From: Victivallaceae bacterium | GTDB lineage: Bacteria; Verrucomicrobiota; Lentisphaeria; Victivallales; Victivallaceae | Reading direction: 5' to 3' | Length of the DNA stretch: 40,143 bases | Assembly: GCA_018400135.1 (NCBI GenBank) | Contig: JAGYNC010000002.1 | Location: 1 to 40,143 of the forward strand | Shown here: positions 1 to 7,851 of the stretch, one piece after another | Position numbering within the stretch: position 1 is the stretch's first letter | Layout: each line of letters opens with the position of its first letter | Notes under the pieces: generated by a model | The model's database searches: none | What the model was told of the DNA's origin: nothing | What the model saw: the letters and a program-made list of their open reading frames with translations, nothing else | Position numbers and translations under genes: made by a program

Positions 1-40
1 TGGGAAGAATTATGCGTTTAGTGCTTGTATTAGACGACTT

Positions 41-211
41 TCAGGTTTCATAACATACGCGGCTACAATAAACCCTGCTGTTTGCCTTGAGATATTTACC
101 CTGAATACGCTTTCCGCAGCTGTCGCAATTTAACGCAGCCGCCAGCGAGCTCGCCAGTAAACAAAGTCCGGCAATCATCCAGGCTCGCTGATATTTCGAG
201 GCGGTAGACAT
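41..211 (-). CDS. small exported four-cysteine (LIM-like) protein
   Basis: This 56-residue protein starts with ATG at 211, only two bases after the stop of the nickel superoxide dismutase gene, so the two are almost certainly co-transcribed. Residues 1-26 form a plausible Sec signal peptide: a charged start, a hydrophobic stretch MIAGLCLLASSLAAA, and an Ala-rich cleavage zone. The mature part is about 30 residues and carries C29-x2-C32 and C49-x3-C53. The spacing and the I-x-G-x-Y-L between the pairs resemble half of a LIM or treble-clef zinc knuckle. I do not recognise a named family. A role as a periplasmic metal-handling or folding partner for the dismutase is inference from position and cysteines; a plain structural zinc peptide is the alternative. 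The intact frame, signal peptide and spacing argue for a real gene despite its size. Confidence 0.68.
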   Translation of the reverse strand: MSTASKYQRAWMIAGLCLLASSLAAALNCDSCGKRIQGKYLKANSRVYCSRVCYET

Positions 212-213
212 CT

Positions 214-684
214 TCAAAGGTGATTATGTTCGGGATAATAATCAGCGATCGCTTTAATGCTTTTGATCAGTGCCGCAACATATTTCGGTTCGACATTTTG
301 TTTGACGGCGACCGCCGCCAGAATAACAGCGTGATGCCGAACTAACCGCTCAATATAATCTTTTTGTTTCGGATTAACGCGTTGCGTTAGAAAGTAACTC
401 GTAATAACGTCAATTATTTTCTGTGCGTGCGATTCTTTGTTAACCACCCAGCGAACCAGCTGATTCTCAGATTGTGGATCTGACTTGCCGGATAATTCAA
501 CGATAAGTCGCGCAGATTTTTCGACGGTATCCGCGTGCTCCAATAGCACTTGAATTCGCGCGTGGTCGTCATAAATCCCGCAGGGAATTTCGCAGTGAGC
601 ACGTGCCGGCACTAACGACACCATATTAACCAATACGAGCACTATTATCCATCCCGCGATTCCCGAAAACTTGCATCTTGCCAT
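214..684 (-). CDS. sodN: nickel-type superoxide dismutase with signal peptide
   Basis: Ni-SOD converts superoxide to hydrogen peroxide and oxygen using one nickel ion held by the N-terminal hook of the mature protein. The hook consensus HCxxPCGxY is present as HCEIPCGIY at residues 30-38, and the C-terminal region is helical as in the family. I chose ATG 684 because GGAGG lies 8 bases upstream; the upstream in-frame ATG at 699 has no ribosome binding site. With this start, residues 1-29 are a signal peptide ending P-A-R-A, so signal peptidase I cutting after Ala29 would expose His30 as residue 1. The mature form is about 127 residues, close to the usual 117-120. Known cytoplasmic Ni-SODs instead carry a short propeptide removed by SodX, and no sodX is seen nearby. 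The product is therefore predicted to act in the periplasm or outside the cell. The four-cysteine gene follows in the same operon. Confidence 0.9.
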   Translation of the reverse strand: MARCKFSGIAGWIIVLVLVNMVSLVPARAHCEIPCGIYDDHARIQVLLEHADTVEKSARLIVELSGKSDPQSENQLVRWVVNKESHAQKIIDVITSYFLTQRVNPKQKDYIERLVRHHAVILAAVAVKQNVEPKYVAALIKSIKAIADYYPEHNHL

Positions 685-800
685 TGTCAATACCTCCATG
701 ATTGAGATGCTTTGCGCTTTAGTAAACTTTCCTCCGGCAGAGAGCTGAAGGCTAATAATTTAATTATTCCTTATTCAAAAAGATATAAAAATTTGTTACT

Positions 801-1283
801 CTAATTTTTATCAGACGGCCAAACGTATAAGACCGCGTCTTCATCGCAACAATCTTTTTTAGGACAATTTTCGCAATCGCTCCAGATCTTTTCTGGAAAC
901 ATCTCCTTGTTAACCAACACAAAGCCCTGTTTGAAGAAGAATTCCTTCTGATAAGTCAACGCAAAAAGGCGAAACGAGTTTCGTTTTAACCGTTGACCGG
1001 CCACAATAGCCTCAACTAACGCACACCCGACGCCTCTGCCATGTAACTTCGGATCGACTGCTAATGAACGAACTTCCAGCAAATCTCTGTCAAAATCCCG
1101 AACAGCGCAACAACCACAAATCCTGGATTCAATTTCACCGACAACAAAATTATTCAGATAGTATCTAATATCATCCCGGCTGCGAGGCAACACGATCTGT
1201 CTTTCAGCATAATACTTAAGCAAATCGTGTATTGCAGAAATATCCGCTGCTCGTGCTTCGCGTACCGTCAACAAATTCTTCAT
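801..1283 (-). CDS. argA: N-acetylglutamate synthase, short GNAT form
   Basis: This 160-residue GNAT acetyltransferase matches the stand-alone ArgA-type N-acetylglutamate synthases, which make N-acetylglutamate from glutamate and acetyl-CoA as the first step of arginine synthesis. The acetyl-CoA loop is visible as [14 protein letters not shown] near residues 76-89. The family-typical tail follows, with [15 protein letters not shown] and then [20 protein letters not shown], a cysteine-rich end common to this group. The amino-acid-kinase domain of E. coli ArgA is absent, as expected for the short form. The gene overlaps the accA stop by four bases (ATGA arrangement), so the two are translationally coupled; note that both use acetyl-CoA. 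A different GNAT specificity is possible, but the C-terminal motif makes NAGS the best call. Confidence 0.83.
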   Translation of the reverse strand: MKNLLTVREARAADISAIHDLLKYYAERQIVLPRSRDDIRYYLNNFVVGEIESRICGCCAVRDFDRDLLEVRSLAVDPKLHGRGVGCALVEAIVAGQRLKRNSFRLFALTYQKEFFFKQGFVLVNKEMFPEKIWSDCENCPKKDCCDEDAVLYVWPSDKN

Positions 1284-2269
1284 TCAACAACCGCCGCTTC
1301 TGGTTCCGGTTCTGGTTCATTATACCGCCCCATAGCCCGGAATTTCTGATAACGTTGTTCCCGTAATTTATCTGGAGACATTTTTTTGAGCGCCTTCAAA
1401 TGCTTTTTCAATACACTGCCCAGCAATTTGGCCGCTGCGTCATGATCCTTATGGGCGCCTCCAAGCGGTTCCGGGACGATTTCATCAATAATGCCCAGCT
1501 CTTTAAGTTTTCCGGCAGTTAAACCCAACGCCTCGGCTGCCTGAGGAGCATATTTGCGATCCTTCCAGAGAATGGCGGCACATCCTTCCGGCGTAATAAC
1601 TGAATAATAGGAGTTTTCCAGAATCAAAATGCGATTCCCGACACCAATGCCTATGGCTCCACCGCTACCGCCTTCGCCGATAACCACGGACAACACAGGT
1701 ACTTTAAGACTAAACATGGAGCGTAAATTAACAGCAATGGCTTCAGCAATATGACGTTCCTCAGAACCAACGCCGGGAAAAGCTCCGGGTGTATCAATAA
1801 AAGTGATAATCGGCACCCCTGCTTTATTCGCCAGCTCCATCAAACGCAGCGCTTTGCGGTATCCTTCCGGTTGTGGCCAGCCGAAATTGCGAAACATGTT
1901 TTCTTTCACATTTCGCCCTTTCTGAGTACCAATCAGCATTACCGTCTCATCGTCGAATTTAGCAAAACCCCCAACAATCGCGGTGTCATCACGAAACCGC
2001 CGGTCCCCGTGCAATTCGATAAAATCAGTAAATAGCCGCTTTACGTAATCAAGCGTATAAGGACGAGACGGATGACGGGCTAATTGCACACGCTGCCATG
2101 AAGTTAGATTCTCATAAACCTCCTTCATCGTCTGGTTGAGCTTTTCGGTCAACGCTACTACTTCGTCCTTGACATCAATTTGAGTCGATTCACTGAGTTT
2201 AATCCACTCTGCAAGCTTTTTCTCCAGCTCTACTATTGGTTTTTCAAAATCCAAACATGCTTCAGCCAT
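1280..2269 (-). CDS. accA: acetyl-CoA carboxylase carboxyltransferase subunit alpha
   Basis: AccA pairs with AccD to transfer the carboxyl group from carboxybiotin to acetyl-CoA, giving malonyl-CoA for fatty acid synthesis in the cytoplasm. The 329-residue protein aligns end to end with the family. It has an N-terminal helical segment starting [14 protein letters not shown], the central [15 protein letters not shown] and ELHGDRRF motifs, and the crotonase-fold glycine-rich segments [25 protein letters not shown] and [12 protein letters not shown] that form the acyl-CoA site. The tail ends in an acidic EPEPEPEA run, which is unusual but harmless. accD is not in this window. The gene is followed by the overlapping argA-like gene, and a 47-base gap separates it from the L,D-transpeptidase gene upstream on the same strand. 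Confidence 0.96.
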   Translation of the reverse strand: MAEACLDFEKPIVELEKKLAEWIKLSESTQIDVKDEVVALTEKLNQTMKEVYENLTSWQRVQLARHPSRPYTLDYVKRLFTDFIELHGDRRFRDDTAIVGGFAKFDDETVMLIGTQKGRNVKENMFRNFGWPQPEGYRKALRLMELANKAGVPIITFIDTPGAFPGVGSEERHIAEAIAVNLRSMFSLKVPVLSVVIGEGGSGGAIGIGVGNRILILENSYYSVITPEGCAAILWKDRKYAPQAAEALGLTAGKLKELGIIDEIVPEPLGGAHKDHDAAAKLLGSVLKKHLKALKKMSPDKLREQRYQKFRAMGRYNEPEPEPEAAVVE

Positions 2270-2316
2270 ATGACATACCTTGTGTTATTTACCACCTGAA
2301 TCCGTGATAAATTTGA

Positions 2317-3321
2317 TTATTCTTTAATAACCACCGGAGTGCGATAAGGCACGATGGAAAACAACTCTTCAACTTCTGCATTGAACATACGAACACAGCC
2401 ATTGCTGAGTTCCTTACCTATGCTATCAGCCTTCCACGTGCCGTGAATACCATATCCTGTCAACGCTTTGTCCGTGTCCCCTGTAGGTTGCAGTCTAAGC
2501 CAACGCGTGCCAAGTACGTTGTCCTTACTGCCGAAAGGGATAACCCCCTCCGGTGAATACCAGTCGGGATTCTTGATTTTCGAGGTAATGGAAAAGCTCC
2601 CGACAGGAGTGCGATTCTGACGACCAATACCAATAAAATAACACTTAAACAACTCATTGCCGTCATACAAACACAAGCGCCTGTCACTTTTACTGACAAC
2701 AATACGCCAGTCGCCGCGATAAATCCTCAATGTCTGGCCAATACGTATGATATAATTGTCCGGGCTCATTCCGTTCGACGCTTGAATAACCCCAACTGTG
2801 GTATTGAAATCACGAGCAATCCGCTGCAGCGCGTCATTCCGCTTAACCGTGTAAACCTCTTTCTTTTCAGGAAAGGGAAGATCACTCATGAGAATCTTAA
2901 TATTAGCCTCGCCCAGCATTTTTACTACTCGATCCCACGTCTCGCTGCCAGCAGGAACTTTTCCTGTGCTCAAAATCTGCAGACATTTCTTTCTAACTTC
3001 GACATAATCCCGCGATTGCTGTGCCGCCATTGTCTGTTTTTCCAACTTCTGGATAAGGTCCGCCGCTTCGACGGGTACCGACTGCGTCACTGGCATTGAA
3101 GGTGTTTGTTGCGTGACAGACGATGGCATAGCGGTAGAAGTTTTGTCGGAAGCTGACGGATTCTCTGTTTCAGAAGTTGATGTCGGGCGGGGACGAAAGA
3201 AAAAAAAGCCGGCAACCACCAACACTGTCAGGGCACAGAAAATAATTAAGCGACGCAACCGGCCATTGTCGGATCTGCCCGGCTTTTTGTCATAATCAAA
3301 TTGATAACTGATTTTTGCCAT
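2317..3321 (-). CDS. L,D-transpeptidase with membrane anchor and LysM domain
   Basis: This enzyme makes 3-3 peptidoglycan cross-links or attaches proteins to peptidoglycan in the cell envelope. I chose ATG 3321 (334 residues) because GGAGG lies 9 bases upstream; the frame extends further upstream but without coding character. Residues 24-43 form one transmembrane helix, followed by a Ser/Thr/Pro-rich linker to about residue 80. A LysM domain (157-201, beginning YTVKRNDALQRIARDF) binds glycan chains. The YkuD catalytic domain runs from 205 to 333, with the conserved HGT (His293) and SNGCVRM (catalytic Cys309). The N-terminal anchor predicts a type II inner-membrane protein with its active site in the periplasm. 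The gene is divergent from the LOG gene and co-directional with accA. Confidence 0.92.
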   Translation of the reverse strand: MAKISYQFDYDKKPGRSDNGRLRRLIIFCALTVLVVAGFFFFRPRPTSTSETENPSASDKTSTAMPSSVTQQTPSMPVTQSVPVEAADLIQKLEKQTMAAQQSRDYVEVRKKCLQILSTGKVPAGSETWDRVVKMLGEANIKILMSDLPFPEKKEVYTVKRNDALQRIARDFNTTVGVIQASNGMSPDNYIIRIGQTLRIYRGDWRIVVSKSDRRLCLYDGNELFKCYFIGIGRQNRTPVGSFSITSKIKNPDWYSPEGVIPFGSKDNVLGTRWLRLQPTGDTDKALTGYGIHGTWKADSIGKELSNGCVRMFNAEVEELFSIVPYRTPVVIKE

Positions 3322-3612
3322 CTCCTTGTGCCTCCGGAATCTTGTTCGAGAAAGGGGTAAATTCAAAACTCTGGCGCCCTCACTCAAAATTTGAAGTATG
3401 GAGTCTTTTAAAGTCGTCTCCAGTAAAGTCAATATATATTTTGATGGCGTATTTTCCAACCTCTGCCGAATAAATGTTGCATATATCTAATGCCGCTGTT
3501 ATATTTCCAAAACCTGATTATCAATAAATGCGTTAAAAACAATTACACTCAATTTATCACGGATTCAGGAGTATACCCAACTCCAAGCAAAATAACAGCA
3601 GGCTGAATATTT

Positions 3613-4314
3613 ATGAAAAGCATTAAACGTTTCACTCATCCCGCCAAAAAAGACTTTGCGCAAATCAACGATTATACGCAGGAAGAAACCTGGCGCATTT
3701 TCAGGATTATGGCTGAGTTTGTCGAATCTTTCGAAACCATGTCTCACCAAGGTCCTCTGGTTACCGTTTTTGGCTCTGCCCGTACCACCCCGGAATCTCC
3801 TCTTTATCATGAAGCACTTATGATGGGCAAATTGCTTGCGGAAAATGGTTACGGAGTGTTGACCGGTGGCGGTGGCGGCATTATGGGAGCGGCCAATAAA
3901 GGCGCATTCGAAGCTGGCGGTGCGTCAATTGGACTCAATATTGAACTGCCGGCCGAACAAGTGCCCAACGAGTTTCAAACCACAAGTCTTTTCTTTCGTT
4001 ATTTTTTTGTTCGCAAAGTTTGTTTCCTCAAATACTCTCTGGGCGTCGTTGCATTCCCTGGCGGATTTGGCACAATGGACGAGTTTTTCGAATCACTGAC
4101 ACTGGTACAAACCGAAAAAATCAATCGTATCCCAATCGTGATTGTCGGCGATTTCTGGGACGGTTTAGTTAAATATATAGAAGACAACCTGTTGCAACAG
4201 GAAACTATTTCCAAGGACGACCTCAAGCTGTTCAAAGCTGTTCCAGATGCTCAGTCGGCAATGGATTATCTGCTCGAATGTCATCAGTTCGGCTTGCAGC
4301 ATACCGTAAAATAA
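3613..4314 (+). CDS. LOG family nucleotide 5'-monophosphate phosphoribohydrolase-like protein
   Basis: The protein belongs to the LOG / TIGR00730 Rossmann-fold family, whose members split the N-glycosidic bond of nucleoside 5'-monophosphates (cytokinin-activating in plants, generally nucleotide recycling in bacteria). The family signature PGGFGTMDEFFE is complete, including the catalytic Glu, and the glycine-rich phosphate loop TGGGGGIMGAANKGA is upstream of it. Length, 233 residues, is normal. The start ATG at 3613 agrees with the beginning of similarity. The closest type in appearance is the larger LOG subgroup with an extra N-terminal helix region. The natural substrate in this organism cannot be told from sequence. 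A small membrane protein gene follows 51 bases downstream. Confidence 0.88.
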   Translation: MKSIKRFTHPAKKDFAQINDYTQEETWRIFRIMAEFVESFETMSHQGPLVTVFGSARTTPESPLYHEALMMGKLLAENGYGVLTGGGGGIMGAANKGAFEAGGASIGLNIELPAEQVPNEFQTTSLFFRYFFVRKVCFLKYSLGVVAFPGGFGTMDEFFESLTLVQTEKINRIPIVIVGDFWDGLVKYIEDNLLQQETISKDDLKLFKAVPDAQSAMDYLLECHQFGLQHTVK

Positions 4315-4365
4315 ATCCTTGCAGCAAATGGTGAATCAGCTGCTTACACAACGTTGGAGGTAATT

Positions 4366-4656
4366 ATGAAAGGGTTATTGTGGCTGATTATTATGTTGTT
4401 GATTATCGGCGGGGCTATGTGGTTTTACAGTAAATATTTTGGAGCCGCCCTTGATCGCACCGCCTCGGCGGTGGCGGTTGACTCCCGAATAACCAAACAA
4501 AACACTGTGCCGGAAGAAACAACTGAAGCAGTTGATCCGAAACCAGCGTCGGGCTCAAGTCGAACCGGTGATAGTATTCGTCAGACCGGAATTGGGAAAC
4601 AAATCAATCAAATCTACTCGCAACATAATAAAAAAGTTGAAGATACTACGCGCTGA
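4366..4656 (+). CDS. small single-span membrane protein of unknown function
   Basis: This is a 96-residue protein starting at ATG 4366, with GGAGG five bases upstream; an in-frame TTG at 4354 is less likely because it overlaps that ribosome binding site. Residues 1-20 (MKGLLWLIIMLLIIGGAMWF) form one transmembrane helix or an uncleaved signal anchor. The rest is hydrophilic, of low complexity, rich in Thr, Ser, Gln and charged residues, and probably disordered and outside the cytoplasm. I do not recognise a family. It follows the LOG gene on the same strand and is closed by a hairpin terminator at 4746-4768, so the two genes probably form one transcription unit. No function is proposed. Confidence 0.66.
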   Translation: MKGLLWLIIMLLIIGGAMWFYSKYFGAALDRTASAVAVDSRITKQNTVPEETTEAVDPKPASGSSRTGDSIRQTGIGKQINQIYSQHNKKVEDTTR

Positions 4657-4745
4657 ATCCTGATCTCTGAAACTACGGAGAAGTTATCCCGTTAATTTGC
4701 TGCGTGATATAGTACCTGGCCGAGCAAAAAAAACAAAAAAAACTG

Positions 4746-4768
4746 GTGCGCCGGAATGGCGCACTTTT
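4746..4768 (+). terminator. Rho-independent terminator after the LOG operon
   Basis: A perfect 7-bp stem GTGCGCC/GGCGCAC closes a five-base loop and is followed by TTTT. It sits 90 bases after the small membrane protein gene and directly before the shared repeat arm and the end of the convergent MFS gene. Confidence 0.75.
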
Positions 4769-4804
4769 AATTAGACCGTGAGGAAAAAAGCCTTTAGGAC
4801 ATGC
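4769..4804. repeat. repeat arm shared with the palindrome at 14704-14776
   Basis: The plus strand reads AATTAGACCGTG, then a short A-rich stretch, then AAAAGCCTTTAGGACATGC. The last 19 bases are identical to 14717-14735, and AATTAGACCGTG equals the reverse complement of 14765-14776. The segment contains the stop codon of the MFS gene (TAA, minus strand, 4794-4796), so the last codons of that gene lie within the repeat. Only one arm is present here; the matching inverted arm seen in the second copy is missing. Confidence 0.6.
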
Positions 4805-6005
4805 TGCGCTTGCGGCAAACTACCAGAATCGCGACCAGTACCTGACATATGCCGGCAGCCAGGAAAGGAGCACGGATGCCAAATTCCTTGCCCAGGAATC
4901 CTCCAGTGAGCGGCCCCAGTGCGATTCCAATCATGCTTATGGACGAGGCAATACCGAAAGCTTTCCCCATATGCTTGGGGTCAATGTGTTTTTGGATCAT
5001 CGCATTGGCTGCCGGCATAGTGCCGGCAACAGCAAGCCCAAAAAGAATATGGGCAGCTGCCAGTTCAGGAACACTCCGTGCCAAGGCATGTCCGACAGCC
5101 GTCACTGCAGCAGCGAGACTCGCAAAAATAACAATATAAAAATGTCCAATACGATCTCCGAAATAACCAAGCAAGCCGGCAGAAATGGCTCCGGTGATGC
5201 CCGCCAGTGCCATAATCACTCCTGTTGTGCTATTCAACCGCCCAACATTTTCAACAATATCACGAATAACCAGAGGAAAAGACGGTTTGATTATCGTATT
5301 CGCAAACCTGACCGCTAAAAGAATCATGACGGCGGAGATGAATCCTGAATTCAACATTGCTTTCATAAAATTCAGATGCCCTGAATCCAGCATCGGGTCA
5401 GGCCGTGAAAAATCCTCATCAGCGCCATAGTGCACGAGGAATCCTCCGAGCAAAACAATAACTGCTCCGATTCTAAATGCCGTGCGGTATCCGTACATGT
5501 CCGCAACCAACCCGCCAATCAATGGGCCAATTGCCACTCCGACAAACACCGCCGACTGCATCAATCCCATAGCCATACCGCTGCGTCGCGATGGAGTAAC
5601 ACTGGCAACCAGAGCTATGCTTGCAGATATAGTTCCGGTAAGCATCCCCTGGAATAAACGAAAGATCAGCAGGTCTATCACATTTCGCGAAAACGACATC
5701 AGCAGTAACACTATTGCTCCGCCGAACATTGAGCGCATTACCATACTTTTGCGGCCGTAACGGTCGGCCATTATCCCCCAAATCGGTGCAAAAATCGCCA
5801 AAGTCACCCCAGTCGCCGCCAAAGTGATTCCTGCCCACCAAGCTTGTTCGCCCCGATCCGTAATTCCCAAATCCTGGATAAAAAATGGCAGAAACGGCAT
5901 AGCGAAAGAAAAGCCGATAATCGATAACACCTGCGCCATAAATGAACAGGCAACGGTGCGTTTCCAGGTGTGTTTACCATCTGTTTTTGTTGCTTGTTTT
6001 CCCAT
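4794..6005 (-). CDS. MFS transporter, drug:H+ antiporter type
   Basis: This 403-residue integral membrane protein has about twelve hydrophobic segments. The MFS motif A is clear between helices 2 and 3 (GIMADRYGRKS, residues 77-87), and its weaker repeat GYFGDRIG lies in the second half between helices 8 and 9. The helix 5 segment GVAIGPLIGGLVAD matches motif C of the 12-helix proton antiporters, which points to export rather than uptake. The likely role is proton-driven efflux of small molecules across the inner membrane; the substrate is not predictable. The start ATG at 6005 is six bases after the stop of the upstream SirB1-like gene, so they are co-transcribed. The last codons fall in a repeated sequence shared with the purD 3' region. 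Confidence 0.88.
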   Translation of the reverse strand: MGKQATKTDGKHTWKRTVACSFMAQVLSIIGFSFAMPFLPFFIQDLGITDRGEQAWWAGITLAATGVTLAIFAPIWGIMADRYGRKSMVMRSMFGGAIVLLLMSFSRNVIDLLIFRLFQGMLTGTISASIALVASVTPSRRSGMAMGLMQSAVFVGVAIGPLIGGLVADMYGYRTAFRIGAVIVLLGGFLVHYGADEDFSRPDPMLDSGHLNFMKAMLNSGFISAVMILLAVRFANTIIKPSFPLVIRDIVENVGRLNSTTGVIMALAGITGAISAGLLGYFGDRIGHFYIVIFASLAAAVTAVGHALARSVPELAAAHILFGLAVAGTMPAANAMIQKHIDPKHMGKAFGIASSISMIGIALGPLTGGFLGKEFGIRAPFLAAGICQVLVAILVVCRKRSMS

Positions 6006-6011
6006 CTCAAT

Positions 6012-6836
6012 TCATTCCTCAGGTTCGTCGGGATCAGATGTCGGGGCGTAGGGATAGGGGAAAAAATCCGAAGCATCTTCATCAATTAACGAGGACAGAC
6101 TGTGTCCAATAGTATGAACATAACGAAAACTGTCGGAACTTACCGCGTGAAGAAACAACATACTGGACGCCAGTTTAAGGATTTTAACGTTATCCCAAAA
6201 ATCACAATTTTGAATCGTAATGCGCGACATAAGTTGCCAGTTGTTTTTGGGCACTAATGCCTGCCCGTCGGTGTCAACTAGAGCAAAATTGCCAACTACC
6301 CGGACAATACGCAACTCCAGGCCCCAGACAGCAGCAATCTCCAAAGCAATCGCGCACAAGATAAAATCGGCACCTTCCTGATCTTCTAATACCGGCCCCA
6401 GACAATAGTGATCTGCCTGAATCTCATCTTCGGCAATAACACTGAAACCGCATTTCCGCATAAAATAAGAGAGTTGTTCGATCGTTTCAGGTTTATACCG
6501 TTTGGCAGTTTTGAGTATTTCACGCCACAGCTTAAACAAGCTACGTTCTGAATCGTTGTCATACCACTGCAGATGAACCGCAATAAGCCCGTCGATAAGC
6601 TTCAAATGCTTTTTTCTCAACAGGTTGCCAAACGAACTTCGCCGTCGCCGAGTCGTCATAATTGACTGTAGCTGATGAATCCGCATCCTTAAACGCGAAT
6701 TGTCGCTCTCCTGATGTTCTGCCAGCAGCGGGATAACTTCCTGTTCGTGGCGCAACAGTTCAGCCATAACCGACTGAACTACCACAGGATTATCGTCATC
6801 CAAAAGCTTGATCAAACTGATAATTTTTTGTTTCAT
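6012..6836 (-). CDS. SirB1/transglutaminase-like protein, degenerate active site
   Basis: This 274-residue soluble protein has an N-terminal HEAT-like helical segment (DDDNPVVVQSVMAELLRH), a basic stretch around TTRRRRSSFGNLLRKKH, and a C-terminal half resembling the SirB1 / transglutaminase-like core family. The resemblance is best at DQEGADFILCAIALEIA followed by LELRIVRVVGNFALVD. In active relatives the second segment usually carries a histidine (GHF); here it reads GNF, so the catalytic triad seems incomplete and a non-enzymatic role is likely. The protein ends in an acidic and proline-rich tail. It is co-directional with the exonuclease gene upstream and the MFS gene six bases downstream. 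The family assignment is by eye and moderate; the function is unknown. Confidence 0.5.
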   Translation of the reverse strand: MKQKIISLIKLLDDDNPVVVQSVMAELLRHEQEVIPLLAEHQESDNSRLRMRIHQLQSIMTTRRRRSSFGNLLRKKHLKLIDGLIAVHLQWYDNDSERSLFKLWREILKTAKRYKPETIEQLSYFMRKCGFSVIAEDEIQADHYCLGPVLEDQEGADFILCAIALEIAAVWGLELRIVRVVGNFALVDTDGQALVPKNNWQLMSRITIQNCDFWDNVKILKLASSMLFLHAVSSDSFRYVHTIGHSLSSLIDEDASDFFPYPYAPTSDPDEPEE

Positions 6837-6908
6837 ACTGTTGATAATTTTATTTTGCGTCAGACAAAATAAGACAAAGAGTTCCGCTCCGGGCGTTGCA
6901 TCCGCCTT

Positions 6909-7088
6909 TCATCTATCGCGTTTCCAGCGCGGCGGAGCGTGTTCGGTTATGTTCCTGGCACGGACAGACCTTATTTCTACTCCGTCGGGCCGGCTGAAAG
7001 CCGGGATAAACACAAGCGATATTCGCTCTCCGTCGTACGGATCCTCACGAATCCAGGTCTTTGGCGGGAAACTTGCCGTACAGCGCAT
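6909..7088 (-). CDS. possible small hypothetical protein overlapping the exonuclease end
   Basis: A reading frame of 59 residues from ATG 7088 (or 67 from ATG 7112) overlaps the last 44 bases of the exonuclease gene in another frame and then continues alone to 6909. Outside the overlap its codon choice looks ordinary for this genome and the residues (WIREDPYDGERISLVFIP) look protein-like. No ribosome binding site is convincing and I recognise no family. It would lie between the exonuclease and the SirB1-like gene on the same strand. It may equally be a chance frame in a 208-base gap. Confidence 0.27.
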   Translation of the reverse strand: MRCTASFPPKTWIREDPYDGERISLVFIPAFSRPDGVEIRSVRARNITEHAPPRWKRDR

Positions 7089-7836
7089 CCTGAGCGATAC
7101 GTTTGACATCATCCGGAAAATCTGAGCGTATGATCCATTTCAGGAAACCCGGTTCATCGGTCGCCAATTTTTTCAAAGTCGTACCACTGTGTTTGCCAAA
7201 ATTGACCACCGCCTCATCGCCGGACCACTTGAAACGATTTGACGTGTCAATCGCATCCGGATCCGAGAGATCAGAAAGATTGTGCAATACCTCAATATCA
7301 TCTGGAACCTCTTCCGGAAACATGGCCATTTGTCCCAACAATACTTCAAACGTGGCCAGCGTATCGGCCTCGGCGCCATGCGCGCCAACAAGTTCTTTGT
7401 TGCAGAAAAACTTATATGCAGCCTCCAGGGTACGAGGACAGAGCTTACAAAAAATATTAAAGACGTCTACCACCTTCCTGCCCACAACCGAAAAGGTCAA
7501 ACCGGCGCGTTCAAACTCTTTGGTCAGTACTGGAATATCAAAACGCAAGAGGTTGTAACCGCCGAGATCACAATCGTCGAAAAAGGCGTAGAGATTTGGC
7601 GCGATTTCCTGAAAAGTGGGCGCATCCTTCACGTCATCATCAGTAATACCATGAATATCACTGGCAGCTTTGGGAATCGGCATTTCCGGATTGAGACGAC
7701 GTGTGTGCGTACGCCTGGAGCCGTCCGGCGACAATTTCAACACGGAAATTTCGACAATACGATCCCGTTGCGTCACAATCCCTGTAGTTTCCAGGTCAAA
7801 AATTACTAACGGACGCTGCAAATTTAATTCAGCCAT
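7045..7836 (-). CDS. DEDDh 3'-5' exonuclease, DnaQ/ExoX-like
   Basis: This is a 263-residue exonuclease of the DnaQ superfamily that removes nucleotides from DNA 3' ends. ExoI motif FDLETTG (Asp14, Glu16) starts the domain, followed by the ExoII region GGYNLLRFDIPVL and the ExoIII motif HGAEADTL with the His and Asp of the DEDDh class. The C-terminal 60 residues (VNFGKHSGTTLKKLATDEPGFLKWI) match the small extra domain seen in exodeoxyribonuclease X-like proteins. It is not the replicative epsilon subunit by context, though dnaE is nearby on the same strand; a repair or proofreading role is equally possible. The parvulin gene lies 15 bases upstream on the same strand. Confidence 0.87.
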   Translation of the reverse strand: MAELNLQRPLVIFDLETTGIVTQRDRIVEISVLKLSPDGSRRTHTRRLNPEMPIPKAASDIHGITDDDVKDAPTFQEIAPNLYAFFDDCDLGGYNLLRFDIPVLTKEFERAGLTFSVVGRKVVDVFNIFCKLCPRTLEAAYKFFCNKELVGAHGAEADTLATFEVLLGQMAMFPEEVPDDIEVLHNLSDLSDPDAIDTSNRFKWSGDEAVVNFGKHSGTTLKKLATDEPGFLKWIIRSDFPDDVKRIAQDALYGKFPAKDLDS

Positions 7837-7851
7837 AATAATACCTCTTGT

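Noticed and set aside
7282-7809. Plus-strand open frame of 175 codons opposite the exonuclease
   Set aside because: Antisense to conserved exonuclease motifs, with no ribosome binding site and no protein family character.
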